Below are positions 6,521 through 15,595 of a DNA stretch of 22,847 bases, piece after piece; position 1 is the stretch's first letter, and every line of letters starts with the position of its first letter. The stretch lies in assembly GCA_902464115.1 (NCBI GenBank), contig CABQIF010000021.1, forward strand, positions 1-22,847. The letters run 5' to 3'. The notes beneath the pieces are model-generated. The model was not told where the DNA came from. It worked only from the letters and a program-made list of their open reading frames with translations, and did not search any database. The position numbers were made by a program, and so were the translations under genes. The stretch comes from an uncultured Ruminococcus sp. Lineage in GTDB: Bacteria; Bacillota; Clostridia; Oscillospirales; Ruminococcaceae.

Positions 6521-9281
6521 TGCAACATTGAACTTGCCGAAAACAGCATTTCCGATGCGTGGAAATCTGCCGAAGCGAGAACCCGATGTGCTGGGAAAAT
6601 GGGAAGAACAAGACCTGTATGAAAAGATGGTTCAAAAGAATCAGGGTCGTCCGATGTATGTTTTACACGATGGCCCGCCGTATGCAAACGGGGAAATCCA
6701 TCTTGGTACAGCATTGAATAAGGTTTTAAAAGACTTTATCATTAAGTATAAGAACATGAGCGGCTTTTGTGCACCGTATGTGCCGGGTTGGGATACGCAC
6801 GGTCTGCCGATTGAATTGAAGGCATTGAAGTCCATCGGTGTGGAAAACGGTGCAATTTCTCCGGTAGAACTGCGGAAGCACTGCAAGAATTTTGCAATGA
6901 AGCACGTTCAGAATCAGATGAAGCAGTTCAAGCGTCTGGGCAGCTTGGGACATTATTGTGACCCATATCTGACCCTGAAGCCGGAATATGAAGCAAGACA
7001 GGTAGAAGTCTTTGGCGAAATGGCAAAGCGTGGCTATATGTATAAGGGCTTGAAGCCGGTATACTGGTGTCCGGATTGCCAGACTGCCTTGGCAGAAGCA
7101 GAAATCGAATATGAAAACGACCCATGTGATTCTATCTATGTAAAGTTCCAGGTAATGGATGACAAGGGCGTGTTCTCGAAGCTGGGCATTGACCCGAAGC
7201 AGGTTTACTTCGTTATCTGGACAACGACCACTTGGACAATTCCGGGTAACCTCGCTGTTTGCGTTGGCCCAGATTATGAATATACTCTCGTAAAGGCTGG
7301 TTCGGAATATTACTGCATGGCAGTAGAACTGGTTGCACCGACCATGAAAGCGGCTGGTATCACCGATTATGAAACCATTGGCACATTCATGGGCAGTGAA
7401 CTGGAACATATCCAGACCAAGCACCCGCTGTATGACCGAAATTCGATGGTCATTGTCGGCGACCACGTGACACTGGAAAGCGGTACTGGTTGTGTTCACA
7501 CCGCTCCGGGCTATGGTGTCGAAGACTTTGAAGTCTGCAAGAATTATGATGAGATCGGCATTCTGGTTTGCGTGGATGCACACGGCAAGCAGACCGCAGA
7601 AGCTGGCGAATTTGAAGGCATGGACACCCAGCAGGCAAACAAGGCAATTGCTGCAAAGCTGGTAGAATGCGGAGCAATGCTGGCAACGGAACGGATCGTC
7701 CACCAGTATCCGCACTGCTGGCGTTGTCACCAGCCGATTATTTACCGTGCAACGGAACAGTGGTTCTGCTCGGTCAAGGGCTTCAAGGATGATGCCATCC
7801 ATGCAATTGAATCCGTTCAGTGGATTCCGGAATGGGGCGAAGAACGCATCAAGGGTATGGTACGGGATCGCAGCGACTGGTGTATTTCCCGTCAGAGAAC
7901 TTGGGGCGTGCCAATTCCGATTATTTATTGTAAGGATTGCAAGAAGCCAATCATCAACGATACTACCATCAAGAACATTGCAGATTTGTTCCGTGCAGAA
8001 GGTGCAGATGCATGGTGGACAAAGGATGTCAAGGACTTCATTGACCCATCCGTCACCTGCGAATGCGGCTGCAAGGAATTTACCAAAGAATATGACATCA
8101 TGGATGTTTGGTTTGACAGCGGCGTTTCTCACTCTGCGGTTATGGAACAGTATGATTGCCTGCGTTGGCCGGCAGATCTGTATCTGGAAGGTGCTGACCA
8201 GTATCGTGGCTGGTTCCAGTCGTCTCTGCTGACTTCTGTTGTCTATAAAGGCAAAGCTCCTTACAAGGCAGTTTGTACCCATGGCTGGGTTGTAGACGGC
8301 GAAGGCAGAAAGATGTCCAAGTCTTTGGGCAACGGCATCATGCCGGATGAAATCATTCAGCAGTATGGTGCAGATATTCTCCGGCTGTGGGTTGCTTCTT
8401 CCGATTATCATTCTGATATCCGGATTTCCAAGGCAATTTTGCAGCAGCTTTCCGATGCATATAAAAAGATTCGGAACACTGCAAGATATATTCTGGGCAA
8501 CCTCGGCAACGGTGTAGGCTTTGACCCAGATAAAGATATGGTTTCTGATGACCAGCTGCACGAATTAGACCGCTGGGCATTGATTCGTCTGGATCGGCTG
8601 ATTGACAAGGTGCACGAAGGATATACCAACTTTGATTTCCATGTGGTATTCCACAGCATTCACAATTTCTGCACGACCGATATGTCCAACTTCTATCTGG
8701 ACATCATCAAGGATCGTCTGTACTGTGAAAAGGAAACATCCGTTGCAAGACGGGCTGCACAGACAACCATGTACCGCATTTTGCGTGGTATGACGCTGCT
8801 GCTTGCTCCGGTACTCTCCTTCACCGCAGAAGAAATCTGGGGCTTTATGCCGCATAGTGCAGCAGATGACACTGAAAGCGTCTTCCTGAATCAGATGCCG
8901 GAAAAGAGCGGTTTGGTTGCAGACGAGGCATTCACAGAAAAGTGGAATCTGATTTATCAGACTCGTTTGGATGTCAATAAGATGCTCGAAGAAAAGCGGA
9001 ATGAAAAGGTAATTGGGAAGTCGCTCGAAGCTGCGGTAGAAATTGCCGTTGCAGACGATGCCGCTTATGCAATTCTTTCTGAAAATAGAGAGCTGCTCGA
9101 AAAGGTTCTGATTGTATCCAGCGTAACAGTAACAAAGACCGATGCAGCAGAAAATCAGTATCTCATTACAACAGCAGCTGGCGAAAAGTGCGAGCGTTGC
9201 TGGATGTATTCGACAACGGTCGGCGAAGACAAGACACATCCGACACTTTGTGCAAGATGTGCACACGTCATTTCTGAATAA
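6504..9281 (+). CDS. ileS: Isoleucyl-tRNA synthetase
   Basis: The enzyme charges tRNA-Ile with isoleucine in the cytoplasm and edits misactivated valine. The 925-residue product has the class I HIGH-type motif HLGT (residues 66-69), GWDTHGLPIE, and the CP1 editing domain region with TTTWTIPGNLA and GTGCVHTAPGYG. DWCISRQRTWGVPIP and KMSKSLGNG (KMSKS at 603-607) follow, then a C-terminal zinc site of four cysteines (896, 899, 916, 919). This is the bacterial type. The start is fixed by the family N-terminus (TLNLPKTAFPMRGNLPKREP). The only nearby Shine-Dalgarno, GGAAAG, is 14 bases from the ATG, which is unusually far; a stronger AAAGGAGGG lies 43 bases upstream. No T-box precedes the gene. Confidence 0.97.
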   Translation: MAQDYNATLNLPKTAFPMRGNLPKREPDVLGKWEEQDLYEKMVQKNQGRPMYVLHDGPPYANGEIHLGTALNKVLKDFIIKYKNMSGFCAPYVPGWDTHGLPIELKALKSIGVENGAISPVELRKHCKNFAMKHVQNQMKQFKRLGSLGHYCDPYLTLKPEYEARQVEVFGEMAKRGYMYKGLKPVYWCPDCQTALAEAEIEYENDPCDSIYVKFQVMDDKGVFSKLGIDPKQVYFVIWTTTTWTIPGNLAVCVGPDYEYTLVKAGSEYYCMAVELVAPTMKAAGITDYETIGTFMGSELEHIQTKHPLYDRNSMVIVGDHVTLESGTGCVHTAPGYGVEDFEVCKNYDEIGILVCVDAHGKQTAEAGEFEGMDTQQANKAIAAKLVECGAMLATERIVHQYPHCWRCHQPIIYRATEQWFCSVKGFKDDAIHAIESVQWIPEWGEERIKGMVRDRSDWCISRQRTWGVPIPIIYCKDCKKPIINDTTIKNIADLFRAEGADAWWTKDVKDFIDPSVTCECGCKEFTKEYDIMDVWFDSGVSHSAVMEQYDCLRWPADLYLEGADQYRGWFQSSLLTSVVYKGKAPYKAVCTHGWVVDGEGRKMSKSLGNGIMPDEIIQQYGADILRLWVASSDYHSDIRISKAILQQLSDAYKKIRNTARYILGNLGNGVGFDPDKDMVSDDQLHELDRWALIRLDRLIDKVHEGYTNFDFHVVFHSIHNFCTTDMSNFYLDIIKDRLYCEKETSVARRAAQTTMYRILRGMTLLLAPVLSFTAEEIWGFMPHSAADDTESVFLNQMPEKSGLVADEAFTEKWNLIYQTRLDVNKMLEEKRNEKVIGKSLEAAVEIAVADDAAYAILSENRELLEKVLIVSSVTVTKTDAAENQYLITTAAGEKCERCWMYSTTVGEDKTHPTLCARCAHVISE

Positions 9282-9300
9282 AAGACGATGATAAAGATGA

Positions 9301-9336
9301 CAGCCTGCCGGTTTTGTGCGGCGGGCTGTTCTTGTC
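9301..9336 (+). terminator. Hairpin after ileS, weak intrinsic terminator or attenuator
   Basis: CAGCCTGCCG (9301-9310) and CGGCGGGCTG (9319-9328) form a 10-bp GC-rich stem with one G-T pair and an 8-base loop. The tail TTCTTGTCC is only partly T-rich. Partial termination before lspA is likely, leaving some read-through. Confidence 0.6.
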
Positions 9337-9367
9337 CTCAGCTGGAAAGGGAGGAGTGTTTCACTTG

Positions 9368-9862
9368 ATGATCCTATCTTGTATCTGCATCGTCTTGCTG
9401 GTCGGGGTTGACCAGTTTATTAAATATTGGGCTGTGCATACATTACAGCCACAAGGCAGCATTCCGTTTATCAAGATTGGCGGAAAAGAAGTTTTAAATC
9501 TGACCTATCTGGAAAATCAAGGTGCAGCATTCAGCAGCTTTTCGGGAATGCGGTGGTTTTTAATCGCTGTCACCGTCTTATTGATGGTAATTTGTGCAGT
9601 GCTCATGGTGAAATACCGAAAGCGTTCCAAGATGATTCCGATTTGTTCCGCATTGATTATTGCAGGCGGCGTTGGAAATCTGATTGACCGTCTATTTCGG
9701 GATGGAAAAGTCATTGACTATCTGGATGTTCGGCTGTTTCATTTTGCCGTGTTTAACTTTGCAGATTGCTGCGTGGTAGTTGGCGTTTTCCTGCTGGCAA
9801 TTTATCTGCTCTTCATAGAGGGCAGCTCGAAAAAATCCGACCAGAAAGAAGGTTCTGCATGA
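9368..9862 (+). CDS. lspA: Lipoprotein signal peptidase (signal peptidase II)
   Basis: LspA is a membrane aspartyl protease that removes the signal peptide of diacylglyceryl-modified prolipoproteins. The roughly 164-residue protein has four hydrophobic helices and the family motifs VDQFIKYW, YLENQGAAFS, IAGGVGNLIDRL (catalytic Asp about residue 107) and AVFNFADCCVVVG (catalytic Asp about 133). The ATG at 9368 is used here. A TTG at 9365 has better spacing (8 bases) from AAAGGGAGGAG (9346-9356) and may be the true start; a GTG at 9356 overlaps the Shine-Dalgarno. The gene ends with an ATGA overlap with rluD, as expected for coupled translation. The order ileS-lspA-rluD is widely conserved. Confidence 0.95.
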   Translation: MILSCICIVLLVGVDQFIKYWAVHTLQPQGSIPFIKIGGKEVLNLTYLENQGAAFSSFSGMRWFLIAVTVLLMVICAVLMVKYRKRSKMIPICSALIIAGGVGNLIDRLFRDGKVIDYLDVRLFHFAVFNFADCCVVVGVFLLAIYLLFIEGSSKKSDQKEGSA

Positions 9863-10794
9863 AAGAACCATTGACGTTTACGCCGGAAGCGGTCGGGCAG
9901 CGTTTGGATAAATGGCTGGCAGAACAGGACACTTTAGATTTGACCCGTTCGGTGATTCAAACTCGCATGGAACAGGGCGATGTCACCGTCAATGGTGCAG
10001 CCGTTCCTAAGAATTATAAAATTCGCAGCGGTGATATCGTGCAAGTTGTCATTCCAGAACCCGTTTCGCTGGAACTTGTACCTGAGCCAATTCCGCTGGA
10101 TATTGTCTATGAAGATGATGATTTGCTGGTGGTGAATAAGCCGAAAGGCATGGTGGTACATCCTGCCCCCGGCAATCTGACGGGAACACTGGTACATGCT
10201 TTGCTGTATCACTGCGGCGACCGGCTCTCCGGCATCAATGGCGTGATTCGTCCGGGCATCGTGCATCGTATTGATAAGAATACCAGCGGATTGCTGATGG
10301 TGGCAAAAAATGACCACGCTCATTTGAAACTATCCGAACAGATTCAGGCACATACATTCACAAGAGCCTATCAGGCGATTGCCATCGGGCGATTCTCGGA
10401 AAAGTCTGGAACGATTCATGCACCAATTGGGCGGCATCCCGTTGACCGGAAAAAAATGTGTGTCACACAGAAAAATTCCAAGGATGCCATCACGCATTAT
10501 ACCGTGTTGGCGGAGTCCGGTAACTATACGCATCTGCGGTTACAGCTCGAAACGGGCAGAACGCATCAAATTCGGGTGCATTTAGCATATTTAGGGCATC
10601 CGGTGCTGGGCGATGACGTGTATGGAAAGCCGTTCCCGAACCTGACAGGGCAGTGCCTGCACGCCGGAAAAATTGGATTCATTCACCCGACCACGGGCGA
10701 ATATATGGAATTTACCAGTCCGCTGCCGGATTATTTTCAGGCAGCTTTGCGAAAACTACGGTTTACAGAAGCAGAAGGGATGGTGCAGCCATGA
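9859..10794 (+). CDS. rluD: 23S rRNA pseudouridine synthase, RluD/RluA family
   Basis: The enzyme isomerises uridine to pseudouridine in structured RNA, most likely 23S rRNA. An N-terminal S4 domain (GQRLDKWLAEQ...IRSGDIVQVVIP, about residues 10-70) is followed by the catalytic domain. That domain has DDLLVVNKPKGMVVHP, GIVHRIDKNTSGLLMVAKN (catalytic Asp 139), and ETGRTHQIRVHLAYLGHPVLGD. At 311 residues it has normal length. The ATG at 9859 overlaps the lspA stop and has AGAAGG (9847-9852) 6 bases upstream. Its exact target among the RluA/C/D set cannot be told by eye. It corresponds to B. subtilis ylyB by position. Confidence 0.92.
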   Translation: MKEPLTFTPEAVGQRLDKWLAEQDTLDLTRSVIQTRMEQGDVTVNGAAVPKNYKIRSGDIVQVVIPEPVSLELVPEPIPLDIVYEDDDLLVVNKPKGMVVHPAPGNLTGTLVHALLYHCGDRLSGINGVIRPGIVHRIDKNTSGLLMVAKNDHAHLKLSEQIQAHTFTRAYQAIAIGRFSEKSGTIHAPIGRHPVDRKKMCVTQKNSKDAITHYTVLAESGNYTHLRLQLETGRTHQIRVHLAYLGHPVLGDDVYGKPFPNLTGQCLHAGKIGFIHPTTGEYMEFTSPLPDYFQAALRKLRFTEAEGMVQP

Positions 10795-11600
10795 GGAACG
10801 ATGTCTGGCTTTTTTCGGATTTAGATGGAACATTATTGCCATCTGACAAGCGGATTCCGGATGACCTGCGAGACGGCATTCAACAGTTTGTCCAGCAGGG
10901 TGGTCATTTTACGATTGCAACAGGGAGAACCATTGAATCTGCCCGCACTTACTGGGAACAGCTGTCTGTCAAAGAGCCGATGATTTTATTCAACGGGGCA
11001 ATGATTTACGACCCTGTTTCCGAACAGATTCTCTATCAACAGCCGTTGTGTGCATCCGCCAGAGAAATGGCAGCTGCGGTTCTGAAGAAATTTCCGCAGG
11101 CAGGCTCTGAGATTCTCTGTGCAGATGGAACGTATGTCATTCAGAATACCATCTATGAGCAGCAGCACGTTGCCATCTGTCAGGTAACGCCGAAATACTG
11201 CACGCTGGAAACTATGCCGGACATTCCGTGGATGAAGATTTTATTTGCGGTTGACCCGTCCGATATGCCACGCTTGCAGGCGTTTATTCAGGCACAGAAC
11301 TGGACAGATGTGGATTTCATCCAGTCATCCGACAGCTTTTATGAGATGTTGCCGAAACAGGTTTCCAAGGGAAGTGCATTGATGGAATACCGAAAGCGGT
11401 TTCATTTAGAATCCCCGTCTATTGTAATAGCAGCAGGGGACTATGAAAATGACCGTGCCATGCTGGAAGCGGCAGATTATGGCGTTGCTCCGGCAAATGC
11501 ACAGCCTGCCATTCAGGCGATTGCAGACCATGTTTTAACCCATACTTGTGATCAAAAGGCAATCTTAGAATTGCTTTTATGGATACAATCAAAATTTTAA
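10791..11600 (+). CDS. Cof-type HAD-superfamily sugar-phosphate phosphatase
   Basis: A 269-residue hydrolase of the Cof subfamily (C2-type cap). Motif I is DLDGTLL (nucleophile Asp 10, general acid Asp 12), motif II lies at TIATGRT, motif III is the Lys in SKGSAL, and motif IV is AGDYENDRAML (Asp 217 and Asp 221, Mg2+ ligands). Family members dephosphorylate sugar phosphates or related small metabolites such as nucleotides or flavin and PLP precursors; the substrate here is unknown. The ATG overlaps the rluD stop by 4 bases and AGAAGGGA lies about 10 bases upstream. The following transketolase suggests, but does not prove, a sugar-phosphate substrate. Confidence 0.88.
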   Translation: MRNDVWLFSDLDGTLLPSDKRIPDDLRDGIQQFVQQGGHFTIATGRTIESARTYWEQLSVKEPMILFNGAMIYDPVSEQILYQQPLCASAREMAAAVLKKFPQAGSEILCADGTYVIQNTIYEQQHVAICQVTPKYCTLETMPDIPWMKILFAVDPSDMPRLQAFIQAQNWTDVDFIQSSDSFYEMLPKQVSKGSALMEYRKRFHLESPSIVIAAGDYENDRAMLEAADYGVAPANAQPAIQAIADHVLTHTCDQKAILELLLWIQSKF

Positions 11601-11617
11601 CAACGGAGGGAATTTCC

Positions 11618-12457
11618 ATGGAGGAAATCACAAAGAAAAAGTTACAAGCGATTGCTTGTAAAGTGCGGATGGGTGTCATTGAAGGCACTTATTGTGCAAA
11701 GTCCGGACATCCGGGCGGTTCGCTTTCCATCAGCGACTTGCTGACGTATCTTTATTTTGCAAAAATGCACATTGACCCGAAACAGCCGGAAATGGCAGAT
11801 CGGGATCGGCTGGTACTTTCTAAGGGACACTGTGCACCGGCATTGTATGCAGTTCTGGCACAGCGTGGTTTCTTCCCACAGGAAGAATTGCAGTCTTTGC
11901 GGCACATCGGTGCCATGTTGCAGGGTCACCCGTGTATTCATACACCGGGCATTGATATGTCCAGCGGTTCGCTCGGACAGGGCATTTCCGTTGCTTGTGG
12001 TATGGCTCTGGCTGGCAAGCTGGATAACGCTGCTTATAAGGTTTATACCATTTTGGGCGATGGCGAAATTGAAGAAGGTCAGGTCTGGGAAGCAGCGATG
12101 TTTGCATCGCATTATCATCTGGACAACCTGCTGGCAATCGTAGACTATAACGGCTTGCAGATTGATGGACAGCTTTCTGAAGTTTGCTCTCCAGAACCGA
12201 TTCCGGAAAAGTTTGCAGCATTCGGCTGGCATGTCATTCAGATGGATGCACATGATTTTGATTCGATTGAAGCAGCATTTGCAGAAGTAGAACAGATTGT
12301 GGGACAGCCGGTTGTCATCGTGCAGAAGAGTGTCAAGGGCAAGGGCGTTTCCTTCATGGAAAATCAAGTTGGCTGGCACGGCAAAGCACCGAATCAGGCA
12401 GAATATGAACAGGCAATGGCGGAACTGACCGCACAGCTGCAAGAACTGGAGGGTTAA
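11618..12457 (+). CDS. Transketolase, N-terminal (TPP-binding) subunit
   Basis: Transketolase moves two-carbon units between sugar phosphates in the non-oxidative pentose phosphate pathway. This 279-residue chain is the first half of a split enzyme. It has SGHPGGSLSISDLLTYLYF, SKGHCAPALYAVLAQRG, SSGSLGQGISVACGMALAGK, and the thiamine diphosphate/Mg2+ motif ILGDGEIEEGQVWEAA ending at the Asn of VDYNGLQ. A short MEEITKKKLQ lead precedes the first motif. ATG 11618 has CGGAGGG (11604-11610) 7 bases upstream. The C-terminal subunit follows after 3 bases, and both chains are needed for activity. Split transketolases of this kind are common in Firmicutes. Confidence 0.93.
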   Translation: MEEITKKKLQAIACKVRMGVIEGTYCAKSGHPGGSLSISDLLTYLYFAKMHIDPKQPEMADRDRLVLSKGHCAPALYAVLAQRGFFPQEELQSLRHIGAMLQGHPCIHTPGIDMSSGSLGQGISVACGMALAGKLDNAAYKVYTILGDGEIEEGQVWEAAMFASHYHLDNLLAIVDYNGLQIDGQLSEVCSPEPIPEKFAAFGWHVIQMDAHDFDSIEAAFAEVEQIVGQPVVIVQKSVKGKGVSFMENQVGWHGKAPNQAEYEQAMAELTAQLQELEG

Positions 12458-12460
12458 GAC

Positions 12461-13414
12461 ATGGCAGGCGAAACAAAAAAGAAAGCAACACGGGAAAGCT
12501 ACGGCGAAGCACTGCGGGACTTTGCAGAAACCTATGAGAATCTGGTCGTATTGGATGCAGACCTTGCAGCTGCAACCAAGACCGGCATTTTTAAGAAAGC
12601 ATATCCGGAACGGTTTTTTGACTGCGGGATCGCAGAAGCCAATATGATGGGCGTTGCAGCTGGTCTGGCAGCTTCCGGAAAGATTCCGTTCGCCAGCACG
12701 TTTGCAATGTTTGCCGCTGGCAGAGCTTATGAAATCGTTCGGAACTCCATTGGCTATCCGCACCTGAATGTAAAAATCGGTGCAACCCATGCCGGTATCT
12801 CGGTTGGGGAAGACGGTGCGACCCACCAGTGCAACGAAGATATTGCCCTGATGCGTACCATTCCGGGCATGACTATTCTGAATCCGGCAGACGATGTAGA
12901 AGCAAGAGCCGCTGTCAAGGCAGCCATCGAAATGGAAGGTCCAGTTTATCTGCGATTTGGCAGACTGGCAGCTCCGATTTTCAACGACCCAGAAACCTAC
13001 CAGTTTGAAATTGGAAAGGGCATCACCCTGAGAGAAGGCAAGGATGTCACACTGATTGCAACGGGTCTGATGGTATCCGAAGCACTGGATGCAGCAGAAC
13101 AGCTGGCAGCTGAGGGCATTTCTGCAAGAGTTTTGAACATCCATACCATTAAGCCGCTGGATGTTGATTTGATCGCAAAGGCAGCCGCAGAAACGGGACT
13201 GCTGATTACGGTCGAAGAACACAGCATCATCGGCGGACTGGGTGCAGCAGTTGCAGAAGCAGTTTGCGATACCTGTCCAGTGCCAGTAGTACGAATTGGT
13301 GTCAATGATGAATACGGACATTCTGGCCCAGCAGTGGATTTGCTGAAAGAATTTGGTCTATGTGCAGAGCATATCGTAGCAGTCACAAAGGCATCTATGG
13401 CTAAGAAAGCATAA
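12461..13414 (+). CDS. Transketolase, C-terminal (pyrimidine-binding) subunit
   Basis: The second half of the split transketolase, 317 residues. It carries the pyrimidine-binding domain (FFDCGIAEANMMGVAAGLA with the conserved Glu, then PFASTFAMFAAGRAYE and THAGISVGEDGATHQ) and the C-terminal domain (VTLIATGLMVSEALDAAEQL, ITVEEHSIIGGLGAAVAE). GGAGGG (12448-12453) is 7 bases before the ATG. It would assemble with the preceding chain into the active site at the subunit interface. A DXS-like role is unlikely because DXS is a single long chain. This is the last gene of the long plus-strand block and an intrinsic terminator follows. Confidence 0.93.
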   Translation: MAGETKKKATRESYGEALRDFAETYENLVVLDADLAAATKTGIFKKAYPERFFDCGIAEANMMGVAAGLAASGKIPFASTFAMFAAGRAYEIVRNSIGYPHLNVKIGATHAGISVGEDGATHQCNEDIALMRTIPGMTILNPADDVEARAAVKAAIEMEGPVYLRFGRLAAPIFNDPETYQFEIGKGITLREGKDVTLIATGLMVSEALDAAEQLAAEGISARVLNIHTIKPLDVDLIAKAAAETGLLITVEEHSIIGGLGAAVAEAVCDTCPVPVVRIGVNDEYGHSGPAVDLLKEFGLCAEHIVAVTKASMAKKA

Positions 13415-13438
13415 GAAACAACAGATATGATTGCAACG

Positions 13439-13483
13439 GAACTGCTCCAGGTGCAGAAAATGACTGCGAGCAGTTCTGTTTTT
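13439..13483 (+). terminator. Intrinsic terminator after the transketolase genes
   Basis: GAACTGCTC (13439-13447) and GAGCAGTTC (13468-13476) pair perfectly over 9 bp, with an inner GCAG/CTGC stem. The run TGTTTTT follows at once. It separates the long block from the potassium transport genes. I see no clear promoter for ktrB in the remaining 60 bases. Confidence 0.85.
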
Positions 13484-13542
13484 AAAAAGGAACGATTTAG
13501 AAAATGTCTCTCAGTTTCATGTGCGTTCGGAGGAAACAAAAA

Positions 13543-14835
13543 ATGACGCATAAAAAGCGTTCAGTCACACCCGTACAACTGATTGCACTTGGTTTTCTCA
13601 TTATGATGTTATTGGTAACAGGCTTGTTATTGCTGCCAGTTTCGCAGCGACATCCGGGCAGCCTTTCGGTGGTGGATGCTGCTTTTACAGCAGTTAGTGC
13701 CGTATCCACCACGGGGTTGACGGTTGTCGATACGGCGAGTACCTTTAGCACATTTGGATATGTTGTACTCTGCATTTCAATGCAGATCGGTGGCTTGGGG
13801 ATTACGTCCATCGGTGCAGGACTGATTGCCTTTACGGGCAGAAAGCTGCGGATGCGTGACCAAGTCTTGGTACAGGAAGCCTTGAACTATCCAACGATGA
13901 AAGATGTACAAGTACTGATTCGGTCGGTTTTGATTACAACGATTACCGTCGAATCTTCTGCAGCATTTGTGGGATGGTTTTTATTTCGCCGGCAGTTTGA
14001 TGTTCTTCCGGCGTTGGGAATTGCGATTTTTCACAGCGTTTCCACGTTTAATCATGCGGGGTTTGATATTTTAGGAGGATTGCTCTCTTATCGAAATGAT
14101 GTGGGATTACAGCTGTTGACCATTGCAGAAAATATTTTAGGGGGCTTTGGCTTCTTTGTCATTCTGGATATTTTGCGGAATCAGCGGTTTCACAAGTTCA
14201 GTTTACATACCAAAGTTGTGCTGACCACTTCTGGATTTTTGGATCTCACCAGTTCGCTGTTACTGAAAGCAATTGAAGGCGACTCGCTTTCCTGGGTGAA
14301 TGCGTTCTTTATGGGCATCACTTCCCGAACATCGGGCTTGACAATTGCGAACGTGGGTGATTTTTCCAATGCCAGCCAGCTTTTGATTTGTGTATTGATG
14401 TATATCGGAGCATCGCCTGGTTCTACAGGGGGTGGCGTTAAAGTCACCACGATTTTTGTATTATTTCGCACGATGCTTGCCTATCCGAGAGGGGAACAGC
14501 CGGGTGCGTTCCGGAAACGCTTTGCAGCAGGTACGGTACAGCAGGCAACAGTCATTTGCAGTTTGGCACTTGGAATCGTTTTGACAATTACATTTATTCT
14601 TTGCCTGTTAAATCCGACGCTGCCATTCTTGTCGCTGCTCTTTGAAACCGCATCGGCATTCAGTACCGTGGGACTTTCAACCGGCATTACCAGTTCTGTT
14701 GCCACATTGGGGAAGTGGCTCTTGATGGCGGCAATGTTCGGCGGAAGACTGGGCACATTGACCGTGGTTTCGCTCTGGTTCCGGAAACATCGGCAGACCA
14801 TTCTGCTGCCAGTGGAAAGCATTTCCGTTGGATGA
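13543..14835 (+). CDS. ktrB: Potassium uptake channel subunit KtrB/TrkH
   Basis: This is the membrane pore of a Ktr/Trk potassium uptake system. The 430-residue protein has multiple hydrophobic helices arranged as four M1-P-M2 repeats. The four pore loops are recognisable: AVSTTGLT, STFNHAGFD, SRTSGLT and SAFSTVGLS, each with the selectivity-filter glycine. The first part, VQLIALGFLIMMLLVTGLLL, is membrane helix 1. ATG 13543 is favoured because CGGAGGAAA (13528-13536) precedes it at good distance; ATG 13504 in frame lacks a well-placed site. The length and partnership with a one-domain RCK protein favour Ktr over Trk. The cytosolic regulator gene follows after 51 bases. Confidence 0.92.
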   Translation: MTHKKRSVTPVQLIALGFLIMMLLVTGLLLLPVSQRHPGSLSVVDAAFTAVSAVSTTGLTVVDTASTFSTFGYVVLCISMQIGGLGITSIGAGLIAFTGRKLRMRDQVLVQEALNYPTMKDVQVLIRSVLITTITVESSAAFVGWFLFRRQFDVLPALGIAIFHSVSTFNHAGFDILGGLLSYRNDVGLQLLTIAENILGGFGFFVILDILRNQRFHKFSLHTKVVLTTSGFLDLTSSLLLKAIEGDSLSWVNAFFMGITSRTSGLTIANVGDFSNASQLLICVLMYIGASPGSTGGGVKVTTIFVLFRTMLAYPRGEQPGAFRKRFAAGTVQQATVICSLALGIVLTITFILCLLNPTLPFLSLLFETASAFSTVGLSTGITSSVATLGKWLLMAAMFGGRLGTLTVVSLWFRKHRQTILLPVESISVG

Positions 14836-14886
14836 TAACAGCGATGGACTTACAGGAGACATCAGACAGAAGAAAGGAGAACCATT

Positions 14887-15567
14887 GTGTTTGGAAAAAA
14901 AGTGAAAACAGAAAACGGATTGTATGGAATTATCGGATTGGGACGGTTTGGCTATGCATTGGCACAGACCCTCTCGGAATCCGGAAAAGATTTGATCATC
15001 ATTGACGAAAACGAAGCAAAAATCAATTCTGCGGCAGCGTTTACCGACCACGCCTATGTGGTGCAGGAGCTTTCTAAGGAAAATTTCCGAAAGGTCGGAA
15101 TTGATAACTGTGATGTTGTCATCATCTGTATCGGGGAGCGGATGGACACCTGTATTTTGGCAACGCTGAACGTCATTCAGCTGGGCGTGAAGCGAGTCAT
15201 TGCCAAGGCGACCAGTGCAGAACAAGGCTGTGTACTGGAACTGCTGGGGGCAGAAGTGGTTTATCCGGAACGGGATATGGCGATTCGTCTGGCAAATCGG
15301 TTGCTTGCTCCGGGCTTTCTGGACTTTATCACGCTGAGTGAAGAGGTTGACTTGATGGAATTGAGCGTGACACAGAAGATTGCAGAAAAAACCGTGCAGG
15401 AAATCAATCCTCGAAAGATGTTCGGCATCAACTTGATTGCAGTCAAGCATAATGGTTCTTTGGAGATTGAAATTAAGCCGGATACTATCCTGCACCGAGG
15501 CGATACGGTTTGTGTCATCGGAACACGGGAAAACATCCGGAAGTTCGAGCGGTTCTTGAACGAATAA
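14887..15567 (+). CDS. ktrA: Potassium uptake regulatory subunit KtrA (RCK/TrkA)
   Basis: A 226-residue cytosolic ring-forming protein that gates KtrB in response to nucleotides. The N-terminal RCK domain has the Rossmann motif GIIGLGRFGYALAQTL with Asp at the end of strand 2 (IIIDENEAK), and CDVVIICIGERMDTCILAT. The C-terminal RCK_C domain (about residues 145-226) includes PRKMFGINLIAV and HRGDTVCVIGTRENIRKFERFL; this domain binds cyclic di-AMP in Firmicutes KtrA. Start codon GTG 14887 is supported by AGAAAGGAG (14871-14879), 7 bases upstream. A single RCK unit distinguishes it from the tandem-domain TrkA of enterobacteria. Confidence 0.92.
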   Translation: MFGKKVKTENGLYGIIGLGRFGYALAQTLSESGKDLIIIDENEAKINSAAAFTDHAYVVQELSKENFRKVGIDNCDVVIICIGERMDTCILATLNVIQLGVKRVIAKATSAEQGCVLELLGAEVVYPERDMAIRLANRLLAPGFLDFITLSEEVDLMELSVTQKIAEKTVQEINPRKMFGINLIAVKHNGSLEIEIKPDTILHRGDTVCVIGTRENIRKFERFLNE

Positions 15568-15595
15568 CCGCAAGCAATTCATCCATCAGAAAAAC

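Noticed and set aside
6726..8561. A 611-codon open frame on the minus strand opposite ileS
   Set aside because: It lies wholly within ileS, whose protein has all family motifs. The antisense product is Cys/His/Phe-rich with no recognisable domain, and long antisense frames are common opposite genes with this codon bias.
11581..11617. A promoter before the transketolase genes around TACAAT
   Set aside because: No acceptable -35 exists at 16-18 bases upstream, and the gap to the HAD gene is 17 bases, so read-through from upstream is simpler.
11642..13321. A 559-codon minus-strand open frame opposite the transketolase genes
   Set aside because: It spans both transketolase subunits and the gap between them, has no start signals, and shows low-complexity Cys/Asn/Phe composition. 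It is a shadow of the real genes.
13415..13542. A cyclic di-AMP riboswitch before ktrB
   Set aside because: The gap is only 128 bases and mostly taken up by the transketolase terminator, too short for that riboswitch, and no matching core sequence was seen.
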